Shown piece after piece: positions 14,801 through 22,170 of a stretch of 33,670 nucleotides of DNA. This DNA is from Chloroflexota bacterium. Lineage in GTDB: Bacteria; Chloroflexota; Anaerolineae; Epilineales; SHYO01. The position numbers were made by a program, and so were the translations under genes. How positions within the stretch are numbered: the stretch's first letter is position 1; each line of letters opens with the position of its first letter. The notes beneath the pieces were generated by a model that saw only the letters and a program-made list of their open reading frames with translations, searched no databases and was not told where the DNA came from. The stretch covers positions 1 to 33,670 of the forward strand of contig SHYO01000031.1 of assembly GCA_009692745.1 (NCBI GenBank). Reading direction: 5' to 3'.

Positions 14801-15217
14801 CTATTTTCCGTCAGTTGCCTTGGCTATCACCGCGATGGCATCGATCTCTACCAACAGCTCTGGCCGGGCCAATCCCTGTACTACCACGCCGGTGCTGCAG
14901 GGGCAGCGCCCCCCAAAGGCTTTAGTGATTTCCGCGTACACCTGGGGGCGGAAAGCTACGTCGGTGACATACACCGTTATCTTGACCACATCGGAGAGAG
15001 TCGCTCCTGCCTGTTCCAACAGGCCCTTGATGTTGGCGCAGGCTGTGCGCGCCTGTATCCCCGGATTTCCAATGCCTAACAAATTCCCTTCCAGATCCCA
15101 GGCCGTCTGCCCCGCCATAAACACCATATCGCCTACCCGTAAACATTCCGACCATAGGCCGGTGGCCCCCATACCCTTGGGCTCTACATCACTCCATTTA
15201 AAGACCGTTTTATCCAT
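14801..15217 (-). CDS. RidA/YjgF family protein lacking the catalytic arginine
   Basis: A 138-residue protein of the Rid family: GDMVFMAGQTAWD (29-41), NIKGLLEQAGATLSDVVKITVYVTD (62-86) and LLVEIDAIA (121-129) are canonical. In RidA an Arg in a P-x-R-(S/T) motif binds the imine or enamine carboxylate; the corresponding stretch here is RCPCSTGVVV (104-113), with Ser108 at that place. Rid subgroups without the Arg are not imine deaminases and their functions are mostly open. The start ATG has GGGAG upstream, and the gene follows a perfect 9-bp inverted repeat. Its position next to a PLP enzyme of the aldolase/dehydratase type fits clean-up or a related acylated substrate. Confidence 0.88.
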   Translation of the reverse strand: MDKTVFKWSDVEPKGMGATGLWSECLRVGDMVFMAGQTAWDLEGNLLGIGNPGIQARTACANIKGLLEQAGATLSDVVKITVYVTDVAFRPQVYAEITKAFGGRCPCSTGVVVQGLARPELLVEIDAIAVIAKATDGK

Positions 15218-15266
15218 GTGTTATACTCCCTGAAGTAATTGGGCTGCTGTGAACTATCGGCTAGTT

Positions 15267-15288
15267 GGACAATTTTGGCAAATTGTCC
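15267..15288 (-). promoter_or_regulatory. 9-bp inverted repeat upstream of the RidA-like gene
   Basis: GGACAATTT (15267-15275), loop TGGC, AAATTGTCC (15280-15288): a perfect stem between the AAC(3)-like stop and the RidA-like start. It may be an operator or terminator. The same GTTGGACAA...TTGTCC frame recurs at 21162-21185. Confidence 0.45.
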
Positions 15289-15300
15289 GTCTTAGAAAAC

Positions 15301-15319
15301 GTGCGGTTGAAAACCGCAC
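15301..15319. repeat. REP-like hairpin ending in CCTAC
   Basis: GTGCGGTT (15301-15308), loop GAA, AACCGCAC (15312-15319), then CTAC. The perfect 8-bp stem lies just after the AAC(3)-like gene. Same layout as the hairpins at 13624 and 18157. Confidence 0.5.
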
Positions 15320-15336
15320 CTACAAAAAGACTCTGC

Positions 15337-16221
15337 CTAAAATGGGCTGGGCAAGGGCGATTTGGGGCCTGATCTAGGATAGATTAGCGCCGGATCGAAA
15401 ACGGATTTTTCGCTGTCCAGCTCTTCGGCCAGCACGCCATCCTGCAATGCAGTGAAATTCCCATCATCCCTGACAAATAGGTTAGGGTCCTTCCGGTATT
15501 CCTCCAGACCGGTTTCCAGTGCGGCGCGGGCGCTGAAGATACGGGTCACGGCGTTTCCCACCCCTCCCCGGCATACCAACCCCCGGGCTTCCAAGATTGC
15601 CCCCAATTTGTTAAAATCGTTGCCGGGAAAATTGGGTTTGGGGTAAAAAATCCGGGTCAACAGCGGACCTTCTGAGCCATCCGGGTAATGAATCTTGCCT
15701 TCAACATCGCGCCACCAGCGATAGGGAACCTGTACCATTTGTTCCAGCATATGGAAATAGGTACAGCGCAGGTATGGTACCCCTAACAACATGATCTTTG
15801 CCCCCATCTCATAGAATTTCCAGAACGGTCCATCTGCAGCCCATGCCGAGGGCCCATGCCGGGAGGTGATCTCCGCTGCTTTGGCGCCCAGGGCGGCCAC
15901 AGAATGGAGCAGATGATAGCTACGCCGCGCCCCAGGTCTGGTACGGACGGTTTCGGTAATGATTCCCATCTCAGAGGCGTCATGCACCGGGTCCAAAACC
16001 GGGCTGGTGCTCTTCCCGTGGGAAAAAATGAATGTTGGGACGGCCAATGTTCCTGCAGGACCCAGGATATCCAAAAGCGCATCCACTACTGCCGCAGCCC
16101 CGCCATCCACGGTGCCAATGCTGCGTAACGAGCTATGCACAAAAACGATATCACCGGCCTGTAGCCCCAACGCCTGAAACGCCGTTCTAATTTGCTCCGT
16201 GGAGAGGTTATGCATCGTCAT
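15337..16221 (-). CDS. AAC(3)-family N-acetyltransferase
   Basis: About 294 residues from ATG 16221 (a TTG at 16233 sits directly on the Shine-Dalgarno GGGAG and cannot be the start). The fold markers of the aminoglycoside 3-N-acetyltransferase family are present: GDIVFVHSSLRSIG near the N-terminus, DILGPAGTLAVPTF, DASEMGIITE, and the acetyl-CoA/catalytic stretch RSYHLLHSVAALG, then CTYFHMLEQ. These enzymes transfer acetyl from acetyl-CoA to an amine. Chromosomal relatives outside antibiotic resistance often act on other amines, and the gene neighbourhood here is metabolic, so a resistance role should not be assumed. Confidence 0.85.
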   Translation of the reverse strand: MTMHNLSTEQIRTAFQALGLQAGDIVFVHSSLRSIGTVDGGAAAVVDALLDILGPAGTLAVPTFIFSHGKSTSPVLDPVHDASEMGIITETVRTRPGARRSYHLLHSVAALGAKAAEITSRHGPSAWAADGPFWKFYEMGAKIMLLGVPYLRCTYFHMLEQMVQVPYRWWRDVEGKIHYPDGSEGPLLTRIFYPKPNFPGNDFNKLGAILEARGLVCRGGVGNAVTRIFSARAALETGLEEYRKDPNLFVRDDGNFTALQDGVLAEELDSEKSVFDPALIYPRSGPKSPLPSPF

Positions 16222-16260
16222 ATTATAAAGCAACTCCCTTTCCTTGTGTAATCGCTGTGG

Positions 16261-18021
16261 CTATTTTCCGATCCAGGGCAGGTAAAGACTGGCTCGCCGG
16301 GTTATCGCCACAAACTTCACCGGAATATGGACTTCAGTCTGTCGCTCATCTCGTAAGGGCATCAGATTGGTAGCTACCAGCGTGGCAGTGTAGGCCCCGG
16401 GTGCTTTAACGAATTTGGGTGAGACACATACCCGGCTCCATGATGGGGACGGGGAGGGGGGGGCGTTATCAGGCTGTTCCACGGATAGCCATTTGGCTGT
16501 GGGATCGGATTGGATTCCCCAGGTGGAGGCCGAAGTATATGGGTTATGTAACAACCTACAGATCTTTTCGTCGGAACTGGGAAAATCCGCCGTAAAAGCG
16601 AGATCCTTCTCAGCGAACGACAGCCGGTGAGGCGTTTGCATGATAGCTTTCAAGGCATCAATCCGCCCCCAGCCATAGTGGGGATCCCACCCCGGCTCTC
16701 CCAGGTCGGTGGAGCTACGCCGTAAGATCCCCTCTATATCCAACGGACTGAGCGTGGGCAGGCAATTACAGCCCGCATACCAGGGTTTACCCCCTACTGC
16801 ATATATCAGGCTGACTACGCCTGCCATATGGGCCGCTGCATTAAAGGTCGAACTGGTAGGCCACAAATAGTAGCCGTAGTATGGGCGTTCGTTGCCCCAG
16901 GTCGATACAATATTGGCTCCCCCTGGCGCAGAAATCTTGACCTGGTGACCGGAGCCGGAGATATCTTGCCACCTATCATCTACCCCGGTAGCAGAGACCC
17001 CGATCACATTCTGATTGGCCGCCGGGTAGGCCGGCGCATTATCCGGCGGGCAGGCGGGATAATCCGGGCTGGGGCCTCTGCCGCAATCTCCCACCGGGGC
17101 GATGATAACGGCATCGGTTCGTGCTCGTACCCGTGCGATGGCCACATCCAAATCTTGGGACTCATGATACCCCGCAGCGCTGACCAGGATCACATGGGCG
17201 CCATTGACCGCCGCGTAATAAAGCCCTTCGACCAGGGTACTGTAACTGCCCTCGCCGTTCTCATCCAGGATGCGCACCGGCATAATCCCCGAATTCCAGG
17301 ATACTCCCGCGATCCCATCCAGGTTATTGCCGCGGGCCAGGGCCAGGCCAGCCTGGAATGTGCCAGGGTACCGTATCCCTTCCTCGACGGGATTATCATC
17401 ATTGTTGACAAAATCCCACCCCGGCACAATCCGGTTTCGAAATTCATTATGCAGCGGTAGGATGCCGGTGGACAGGATAGCTACCACAATATCCTGTCCA
17501 CCGGTGGTATAGGGCCACACCTGCTGCGCGCCGATCTTTAACGGGGCCCACTGTAGAAAATAGAAATAATCGTTGGGCTCTACCGGTTGCACTGGCTCTT
17601 GGAGGTTGGCTTCTAGCGGCAGCGGTGTATATCTTTGTGTGTTTGCCGGGCCATAGATGTGATAGTCGGGCTCGGCATACTCGACGCTGGTATCCTGGCG
17701 TAAGTGGGCCAGGATTTCCAGCTCCTGACCGAGGGGTACACTGACCAGGCTGGCTCCGGTGAGAGACAGGCGCCGTAATGGGGTTAAATCATACCTGGCC
17801 CAGAGGGTCTCTGCTTGCAAGTGGTTGCCTTCTGCCCCTTTTACCTTTACCACTAACCGCCCTGGCACAAAATCAGAGGGAGGCGGAGCTGCGGCTTCCA
17901 AGGACGTTACCGGTGATAAGGCCAAAACCAGCACCAGGCTGGCGATCAAGCAGCGTAATTTAGACATTCCCTTCTTTATAGCAAAAAAGAGACTCTTGGT
18001 CAAAACCCATATCCTTTCCAC
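16261..18021 (-). CDS. Secreted subtilisin-fold protein with all catalytic residues replaced (pseudoprotease)
   Basis: 586 residues: signal peptide (core IASLVLVLALSP), a fervidolysin-like prodomain (FVPGRLVVKVKG to VEYAEPDYHIYG), a complete S8 fold and a C-terminal beta domain ending LYLPWIGK. Segment by segment the S8 framework is clear, but the residues are changed: the Asp motif reads AILSTGILP (D to S), the HGTHVAG motif reads PGTFQAG (His to P), the oxyanion Asn region reads IIAPVGD (N to D), and GTSMAAPHVAG reads STFNAAAHMAG (Ser to F). I checked these codons on the DNA; the frame is intact. The protein should have no subtilisin activity and may bind peptides or scaffold. GTG start 18021 has AGGA five bases upstream; ATG 17967 gives a shorter signal peptide and is an alternative. 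Confidence 0.9.
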   Translation of the reverse strand: MERIWVLTKSLFFAIKKGMSKLRCLIASLVLVLALSPVTSLEAAAPPPSDFVPGRLVVKVKGAEGNHLQAETLWARYDLTPLRRLSLTGASLVSVPLGQELEILAHLRQDTSVEYAEPDYHIYGPANTQRYTPLPLEANLQEPVQPVEPNDYFYFLQWAPLKIGAQQVWPYTTGGQDIVVAILSTGILPLHNEFRNRIVPGWDFVNNDDNPVEEGIRYPGTFQAGLALARGNNLDGIAGVSWNSGIMPVRILDENGEGSYSTLVEGLYYAAVNGAHVILVSAAGYHESQDLDVAIARVRARTDAVIIAPVGDCGRGPSPDYPACPPDNAPAYPAANQNVIGVSATGVDDRWQDISGSGHQVKISAPGGANIVSTWGNERPYYGYYLWPTSSTFNAAAHMAGVVSLIYAVGGKPWYAGCNCLPTLSPLDIEGILRRSSTDLGEPGWDPHYGWGRIDALKAIMQTPHRLSFAEKDLAFTADFPSSDEKICRLLHNPYTSASTWGIQSDPTAKWLSVEQPDNAPPSPSPSWSRVCVSPKFVKAPGAYTATLVATNLMPLRDERQTEVHIPVKFVAITRRASLYLPWIGK

Positions 18022-18076
18022 AATATTCCTGGAGATGTAACGGATTACCTATGCTTAAGAAACCGATGCGGCAGCC

Positions 18077-18092
18077 GAGATCTATAGATCTC
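18077..18092. promoter_or_regulatory. Perfect 16-bp palindrome upstream of the pseudo-subtilase
   Basis: GAGATCTATAGATCTC is fully self-complementary and lies 56 nt upstream of the GTG start at 18021, in the divergent region shared with the folate operon. It has the size and symmetry of a repressor operator. Confidence 0.35.
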
Positions 18093-18100
18093 TGATGGAG

Positions 18101-18209
18101 CGGCCACGGGCGGCCACATAGGGGGCACCGGCGGCCACGTTGGGTAGGGATGCTATGGGCGGCCACATAGGGCCGCCCCTACGGTAGGGGCACCCCTGTG
18201 TGGGTGCCC
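18101..18209. repeat. Cluster of REP-like palindromes with CGGCCAC repeats
   Basis: CGGCCAC occurs at 18101, 18111, 18132 and 18160, and GGCGGCCACATAGGG twice (18109 and 18158). Two perfect hairpins follow: GGGCGGCC/GGCCGCCC (18157-18164, 18171-18178, 6-nt loop) and GGGCACCC/GGGTGCCC (18188-18195, 18202-18209, 6-nt loop). They fill the divergent intergenic region upstream of the folate promoter. Confidence 0.6.
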
Positions 18210-18216
18210 GGCTTGC

Positions 18217-18245
18217 TTGGTGGCACAGGGAAACTGGTGTAAAAT
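18217..18245 (+). promoter_or_regulatory. Candidate sigma-70-type promoter of the folate operon
   Basis: TTGGTG at 18217-18222, a 17-nt spacer and TAAAAT at 18240-18245, about 30 nt before the ATG at 18276, which itself has GGAAGGGGA just upstream. The spacing and -10 match are good. Predicted only. Confidence 0.5.
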
Positions 18246-18275
18246 TTTCGAGATCGCTATTGGAAGGGGATAACC

Positions 18276-18836
18276 ATGTTTTCCGTTCACGTCACTAAAG
18301 ATTACCTTGTCTTCTGTTCCGCCCACTTCATCACCTATGGCGGGCTATGCGAGTCGCTCCACGGCCACAACTACCGCATGGCCATTACCCTGGAGGGTAC
18401 ACTCGATGATAACCATTACGTTTTCGATTTTGTCACCCTGAAGCGTATCGGTAAAGCCCTCTGTGATACCCTTGACCATAGGCTAATACTCCCAGCCCGG
18501 AATACCCACCTGGACTTGCAGCCCGATGGGGATGGCCTCATCGTGCGCTTCAAAGGCCGTACCTACCGCTTCCCGCAGGAAGACGTGGTGCTGCTGCCGC
18601 TGCCCAATACTACGGCGGAAATGCTGGCGCGCTACCTGGCCGGGCGCTTACGCCATGAGCCGCGCCTGGCCCAGGTCACCAACCTCACAGCTATCGAAGT
18701 CGAAGTCGAGGAATCCTTCGGCCAATCCGCCCGTTATCGGCGCGCCTGGGATACCGGTGAAGCTGAAGATTCCCTGGACCTTATCAGTATCGCTTCCCTG
18801 GGTCCGCCTGTGCCTGGGGCGCAGGTGGCCCCATGA
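18276..18836 (+). CDS. 6-pyruvoyl-tetrahydropterin synthase homologue with CExxHGH motif (folate/queuosine type)
   Basis: A 186-residue COG0720 protein. Zinc ligands are H17 in CSAHF and H29/H31 in HGH; the active-site stretch is GLCESLHGHNY (23-33), with both C25 and E26 (CExxHGH); DTLDHRLIL (64-72) carries the catalytic Asp-His pair. In this family Cys alone is typical of QueD/PTPS, Glu at this place is typical of PTPS-III, which makes 6-hydroxymethyl-dihydropterin for folate, and the combined motif has been linked to proteins that do both. The operon here is folate, with no folB, which supports the folate role. It is longer than the usual ~120-140 residues because of an insertion around 76-105. 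Its stop overlaps the next start (ATGA). Confidence 0.9.
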   Translation: MFSVHVTKDYLVFCSAHFITYGGLCESLHGHNYRMAITLEGTLDDNHYVFDFVTLKRIGKALCDTLDHRLILPARNTHLDLQPDGDGLIVRFKGRTYRFPQEDVVLLPLPNTTAEMLARYLAGRLRHEPRLAQVTNLTAIEVEVEESFGQSARYRRAWDTGEAEDSLDLISIASLGPPVPGAQVAP

Positions 18837-20293
18837 GCGGCTTCAACCGGGTTTTTCTGGGACTGGGTAGCAACCTGGGCGACCGGGACTGGAATCTGCT
18901 GGAAGCCGTCGAGCGTTTGAATGAAATCGGTGAAGTAGGTCAGCTCTCCTCCGTATACGAAACCGAACCTGTTGGCTTCACGAACCAACCTGCTTTTCTT
19001 AATCTGGCTCTGGTCTTACGCACTTCTCTGGCGCCTGGTGACCTGCTGGTCACCCTCAAAGAGATCGAAGCGGCGATGGGCCGGCAGCCTACGGTTCGCT
19101 ACGGCCCACGGCTGATCGATATCGATATACTCCTTTTCAATGACCTGGTGCTGGAGACCGCTGAGTTGTCCATTCCCCATCCCCGGCTGGCAGAACGCGC
19201 CTTCGTGCTGGTGCCCCTTGCCGAGATCGCAGCGGACCTGGTTGAGCCGCGTAGTGGCCGGACCATCGCCCAACTGCTGGCGGAGGTGGATACATCCGGC
19301 GTGCGGCGGGAACGCTGGCAGCTCATTGAGCTTACCCGGCAGGACGTCCAGGCGCAATTGCCGGCCTTCCCCATCAGCCTGGCAGAGGTGGGGGTAAAGG
19401 GGCTGGAGCGTATGATACTTTTGCCCTCCCGTAATGAAGAAACACCTCCGGTCCTTTGTCACACCCGTATCGATCTGCAAGTTTCCCTGGCAGCCGGGCA
19501 GCGCGGCATCCATGCCTCCCGCTTTGGGGGGACGATTGATGCCATACTAACCCAGTCCCGCGGCGAGTTCGGCATAGATCGGCTGGCTGCGGCCATTGCC
19601 CGCGATGTCGCCCGGCGCCAGGGCGCCCAGGTGGCCCGCGTTTCCCTGGCGTCCCGCTATCCTAAAAGCTCTGCGGGGCACTTGCCCGGCGACTTCTGTA
19701 CCCTCATCGGTGAGGCCCAGGCGACCGGCAATGTGGTGCATAGTTTGTTAGGCGTGGAGATTACCGGCATGACGGCCTGCCCCTGCGCTCAAGGATTGGT
19801 GCGAGAATTGGCGCGCCGGCGCCTGCGGGAAACAGGCTATGGCGCCGCAGAAGCTGCCCGGATCCTGGAAATAGTGCCGCTGGCCAGCCACAGCCAGCGC
19901 AGCCGTACCAGGCTCTTGATTGGCACGGATAATCCTCCCACAGTAGGTCAGCTTATCGATTTGGCTGCCGGGGCTCAGAGCGCCTCCACCGGCGAGTCCC
20001 TGAAGCGTCCCGACGAGCTGTTGGCCGTGCTGCAGGCGCATCGCCGGCCGCGCTTTGCCGAAGACGTAATCCGTGAGGTACTCAGTCAAGTCTATACCTA
20101 CTATCCCCATCTGCCAGACGGCGCCTACCTGCATGTCAACCAGGTCAATGACGAATCTATCCATGCCCATGATATCACCGCCGGCTGGCATGGCACACTG
20201 GCAGAGTTACGCCACGAAATCCGCAGCGGCGCTCCTCTGGAAAGCCACACCGCCCTGGAAAATTGGCTGGGCGGCGTAGCAGGGATGCCCTGA
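18833..20293 (+). CDS. Fusion of FolK (HPPK) and MptA/FolE2-type GTP cyclohydrolase
   Basis: 486 residues, two enzymes in one chain. Residues 1-165 are 6-hydroxymethyl-7,8-dihydropterin pyrophosphokinase: FLGLGSNLGDR at 8-18, and RYGPRLIDIDILLF at 89-102 with the metal-binding D95-x-D97. Residues from about 168 are a GTP cyclohydrolase of the FolE2/MptA family: PDV-like opening, VGVKGLERM (186-194), RGIHASRF (224-231) and GMTACPCAQ (312-320). The GMTACPCAQ wording is like archaeal MptA, which makes the 2',3'-cyclic phosphate of dihydroneopterin, rather than bacterial FolE2. The fusion joins the first and a late step of pterin synthesis. ATGA overlap with the PTPS gene upstream and TGATG junction with folP downstream show tight coupling. 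Confidence 0.9.
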   Translation: MSGFNRVFLGLGSNLGDRDWNLLEAVERLNEIGEVGQLSSVYETEPVGFTNQPAFLNLALVLRTSLAPGDLLVTLKEIEAAMGRQPTVRYGPRLIDIDILLFNDLVLETAELSIPHPRLAERAFVLVPLAEIAADLVEPRSGRTIAQLLAEVDTSGVRRERWQLIELTRQDVQAQLPAFPISLAEVGVKGLERMILLPSRNEETPPVLCHTRIDLQVSLAAGQRGIHASRFGGTIDAILTQSRGEFGIDRLAAAIARDVARRQGAQVARVSLASRYPKSSAGHLPGDFCTLIGEAQATGNVVHSLLGVEITGMTACPCAQGLVRELARRRLRETGYGAAEAARILEIVPLASHSQRSRTRLLIGTDNPPTVGQLIDLAAGAQSASTGESLKRPDELLAVLQAHRRPRFAEDVIREVLSQVYTYYPHLPDGAYLHVNQVNDESIHAHDITAGWHGTLAELRHEIRSGAPLESHTALENWLGGVAGMP

Positions 20294-21138
20294 TGTTTGC
20301 CTGGGGCCGGCGCACCTATGTTATGGGTATCCTAAACATGACGCCTGATTCCTTTTCCGGCGATGGCCTGGGGTCCAACCTCGATCGGGCTGCGGCACAG
20401 GCCCAGGCGTACGTCTATGCTGGCGCAGACTTGCTAGATGTGGGCGGCGAATCTACCCGCCCCGGCGCGGCTCCTGTGGCAGCGGAGGAGGAAATGGCCC
20501 GGGTGATCCCAGCGATCACGCGCCTGGCCCGTGAGCTGCACGTCCCCCTATCGGTAGATACTTATAAAGCTGGTGTGGCCCGTGCGGCAGTTGCCGCCGG
20601 CGCCACCATCATCAACGATGTCTGGGGATTACGCATGGAGCCGGAAATTGCCCATGTAGCTGCTGAAACCGGCGCCTACCTGGTAATCACACGTAATGCG
20701 CGCCCCTCAGCTCAGGCTGCCTGGAACTATGCTTCCGCTGCGGATAACCGGCCCGAAACCGGGTTGATAGAGCGCGTGCTGCGGGATTTGCAGGAGAGCA
20801 TGGCGCTGGCCAGGCGCGCCGGTGTGGCAGAAGAGCATATCATCCTGGACCCCGGCATCGGCTTTGGCAATACCCCTGCCGGAAACCTGGAGATCCTGCG
20901 CGATCTGGCCCGGTTGCGCCACCTGGGACGGCCTATCCTGATTGGCACCTCCCGTAAAGGTTTCATCGGCCAGGTGCTGGGCCTGGAGGTAGATGGGCGT
21001 CTGGAAGGGACGGCGGCCACGGTAGCTATCGCTATCGCCCACGGCGCTGACATCGTGCGGGTCCACGACTTATCCCCAATGGTCCGCGTGTCCCGCATGG
21101 CCGATGCTATCATGCGTGAGCCGCAGGTCACCTCCTAG
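20293..21138 (+). CDS. folP: Dihydropteroate synthase
   Basis: A 281-residue TIM-barrel enzyme that joins 6-hydroxymethyl-dihydropterin pyrophosphate to p-aminobenzoate. The signature MGILNMTPDSFSGDG spans 11-25, followed by DLLDVGGESTRPGA, SVDTYKAGVARAA, INDVWGL, ILDPGIGFGN, GTSRKGFIG and a final VRVHD. All pterin and phosphate-binding residues of the family are in place. The start at 20293 is chosen because its A is the last base of the fusion gene's TGA stop (TGATG), implying re-initiation; an in-frame upstream GTG at 20263 is less likely. Last gene of the folate operon, followed by a hairpin. Confidence 0.95.
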   Translation: MFAWGRRTYVMGILNMTPDSFSGDGLGSNLDRAAAQAQAYVYAGADLLDVGGESTRPGAAPVAAEEEMARVIPAITRLARELHVPLSVDTYKAGVARAAVAAGATIINDVWGLRMEPEIAHVAAETGAYLVITRNARPSAQAAWNYASAADNRPETGLIERVLRDLQESMALARRAGVAEEHIILDPGIGFGNTPAGNLEILRDLARLRHLGRPILIGTSRKGFIGQVLGLEVDGRLEGTAATVAIAIAHGADIVRVHDLSPMVRVSRMADAIMREPQVTS

Positions 21139-21164
21139 CCCTGACCCTAAGCGACCTATTTGTT

Positions 21165-21185
21165 GGACAAGATTTTATCTTGTCC
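21165..21185. terminator. 9-bp hairpin between folP and the convergent nucleotidyltransferase gene
   Basis: GGACAAGAT (21165-21173), loop TTT, ATCTTGTCC (21177-21185). It contains the stop codon of the minus-strand gene and lies 26 nt after folP. Likely a bidirectional terminator. It shares the GTTGGACAA/TTGTCC ends with 15265-15288. Confidence 0.55.
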
Positions 21186-22170
21186 CCCGCCTGCGCCACC
21201 TATGCCACCAGGCTATCGCTTGCGTCCGTAACAGATAAATTACTCTCTCGCGGGGTTGCGCCGCCAGGGATTGGATCTCTGCCATAACCACTGCCGGCGC
21301 CGGGGTGTGCAGTAGACGCTGCACGTACTGTAAGGTATCGTTTAATGGCAGCGCCAGGTGATATCGCCGCGCCATGCTGAGCAGGCGGGTCCAGTCGATG
21401 GTATGTTGAGTCTGGGTCAGCACCATCATTGTGCTGGCTGCCCGCTGGAATCTAGACCTATGTTCGGATGTCCCATCAGGGCTCAATAAAAGTAATAATT
21501 GCCCTGCCGGGTCTGGAAAGCGTAGGGTGACCTGCTGTACCTGGGTGGTGAGGGCGCCGCTCCAGAAGTCGTCGCCGTTGGCGGCAGACCATAAAACCGG
21601 CAGGGGACGGCGATAGAGACATACGGTTTCTCCGGATGTATTCCCGAACCAATAGATATGCCGTATCTCGTTCTTTTTTACCATGCCGATGCCGTTCTCT
21701 CCGAACGTACCCGCCAGCCGGAACCTGGGCCTCCAACCTAATCGACTTATTACCTGGGCGGCCAGGGTCACCATTTCCTGCCGTACCAGTATATCGAGGT
21801 GTTTGATAGGCCAGCAACCCAGGTTTTCCTGCCATAGCAACGCTATGGCCAGATTGCCCAGCGCAACGGTCTCTACACCGGCTCGGCTTAAGGCTGCCGT
21901 GATTATCTCGGCTTGCTGCAGCCATACCTGGTTCTTGGTCCAGGTGTACCGGTAAAACCCTTTGATCTTCCCCATTAAAGGATCATCTGCGCCAGCGGCC
22001 AGCAAATTGCGATAGAGCTGCGGCAGCAAGCGGCTGCTCGTGCCGTCCATAGTATCGATGTTGCTAAGCGACAGCCAGGTCTGCCAGGCTGCGACAGCCC
22101 GGCTGCCGGGTAAAAAGGCTGCTTGAAAGAGCAGTTCCTGCTGCCTCGCTGCCAGGTTACCCGTTGCCAC
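21175..22170 (-). CDS. Degenerate nucleotidyltransferase-family protein (last gene of the PqqD/HPrK operon)
   Basis: A 331-residue protein with the layout of the uncharacterised nucleotidyltransferase family found in lasso-type and polysaccharide loci: helical N-terminus, a core at about 99-130, and a helical C-terminus rich in Trp, Arg and Leu. The core reads VETVALGNLAIALL then PIKHLDILV. Active members have a lysine before the glycine (KG) and a D-x-D pair; here the first is L104 and the second H124-L-D126, and the third acidic residue is not evident. It is therefore probably a non-catalytic paralogue, perhaps a binding partner of the intact copy at 25573-26679. GTG start; it overlaps the tandem GT2 gene by 14 nt. 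Confidence 0.65.
   Translation of the reverse strand: MATGNLAARQQELLFQAAFLPGSRAVAAWQTWLSLSNIDTMDGTSSRLLPQLYRNLLAAGADDPLMGKIKGFYRYTWTKNQVWLQQAEIITAALSRAGVETVALGNLAIALLWQENLGCWPIKHLDILVRQEMVTLAAQVISRLGWRPRFRLAGTFGENGIGMVKKNEIRHIYWFGNTSGETVCLYRRPLPVLWSAANGDDFWSGALTTQVQQVTLRFPDPAGQLLLLLSPDGTSEHRSRFQRAASTMMVLTQTQHTIDWTRLLSMARRYHLALPLNDTLQYVQRLLHTPAPAVVMAEIQSLAAQPRERVIYLLRTQAIAWWHRWRRRGTR

Noticed and set aside
14337-15233. A 298-codon plus-strand frame opposite the PLP enzyme and RidA-like gene
   Set aside because: It spans two well-identified minus-strand genes and their gap; composition is low-complexity Ser/Thr/Pro as expected for a shadow frame.
15337-16221. Acquired aminoglycoside-resistance gene
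   Set aside because: Base composition matches the backbone, neighbours are metabolic, and no mobile element is adjacent; the family also acts on non-antibiotic amines.
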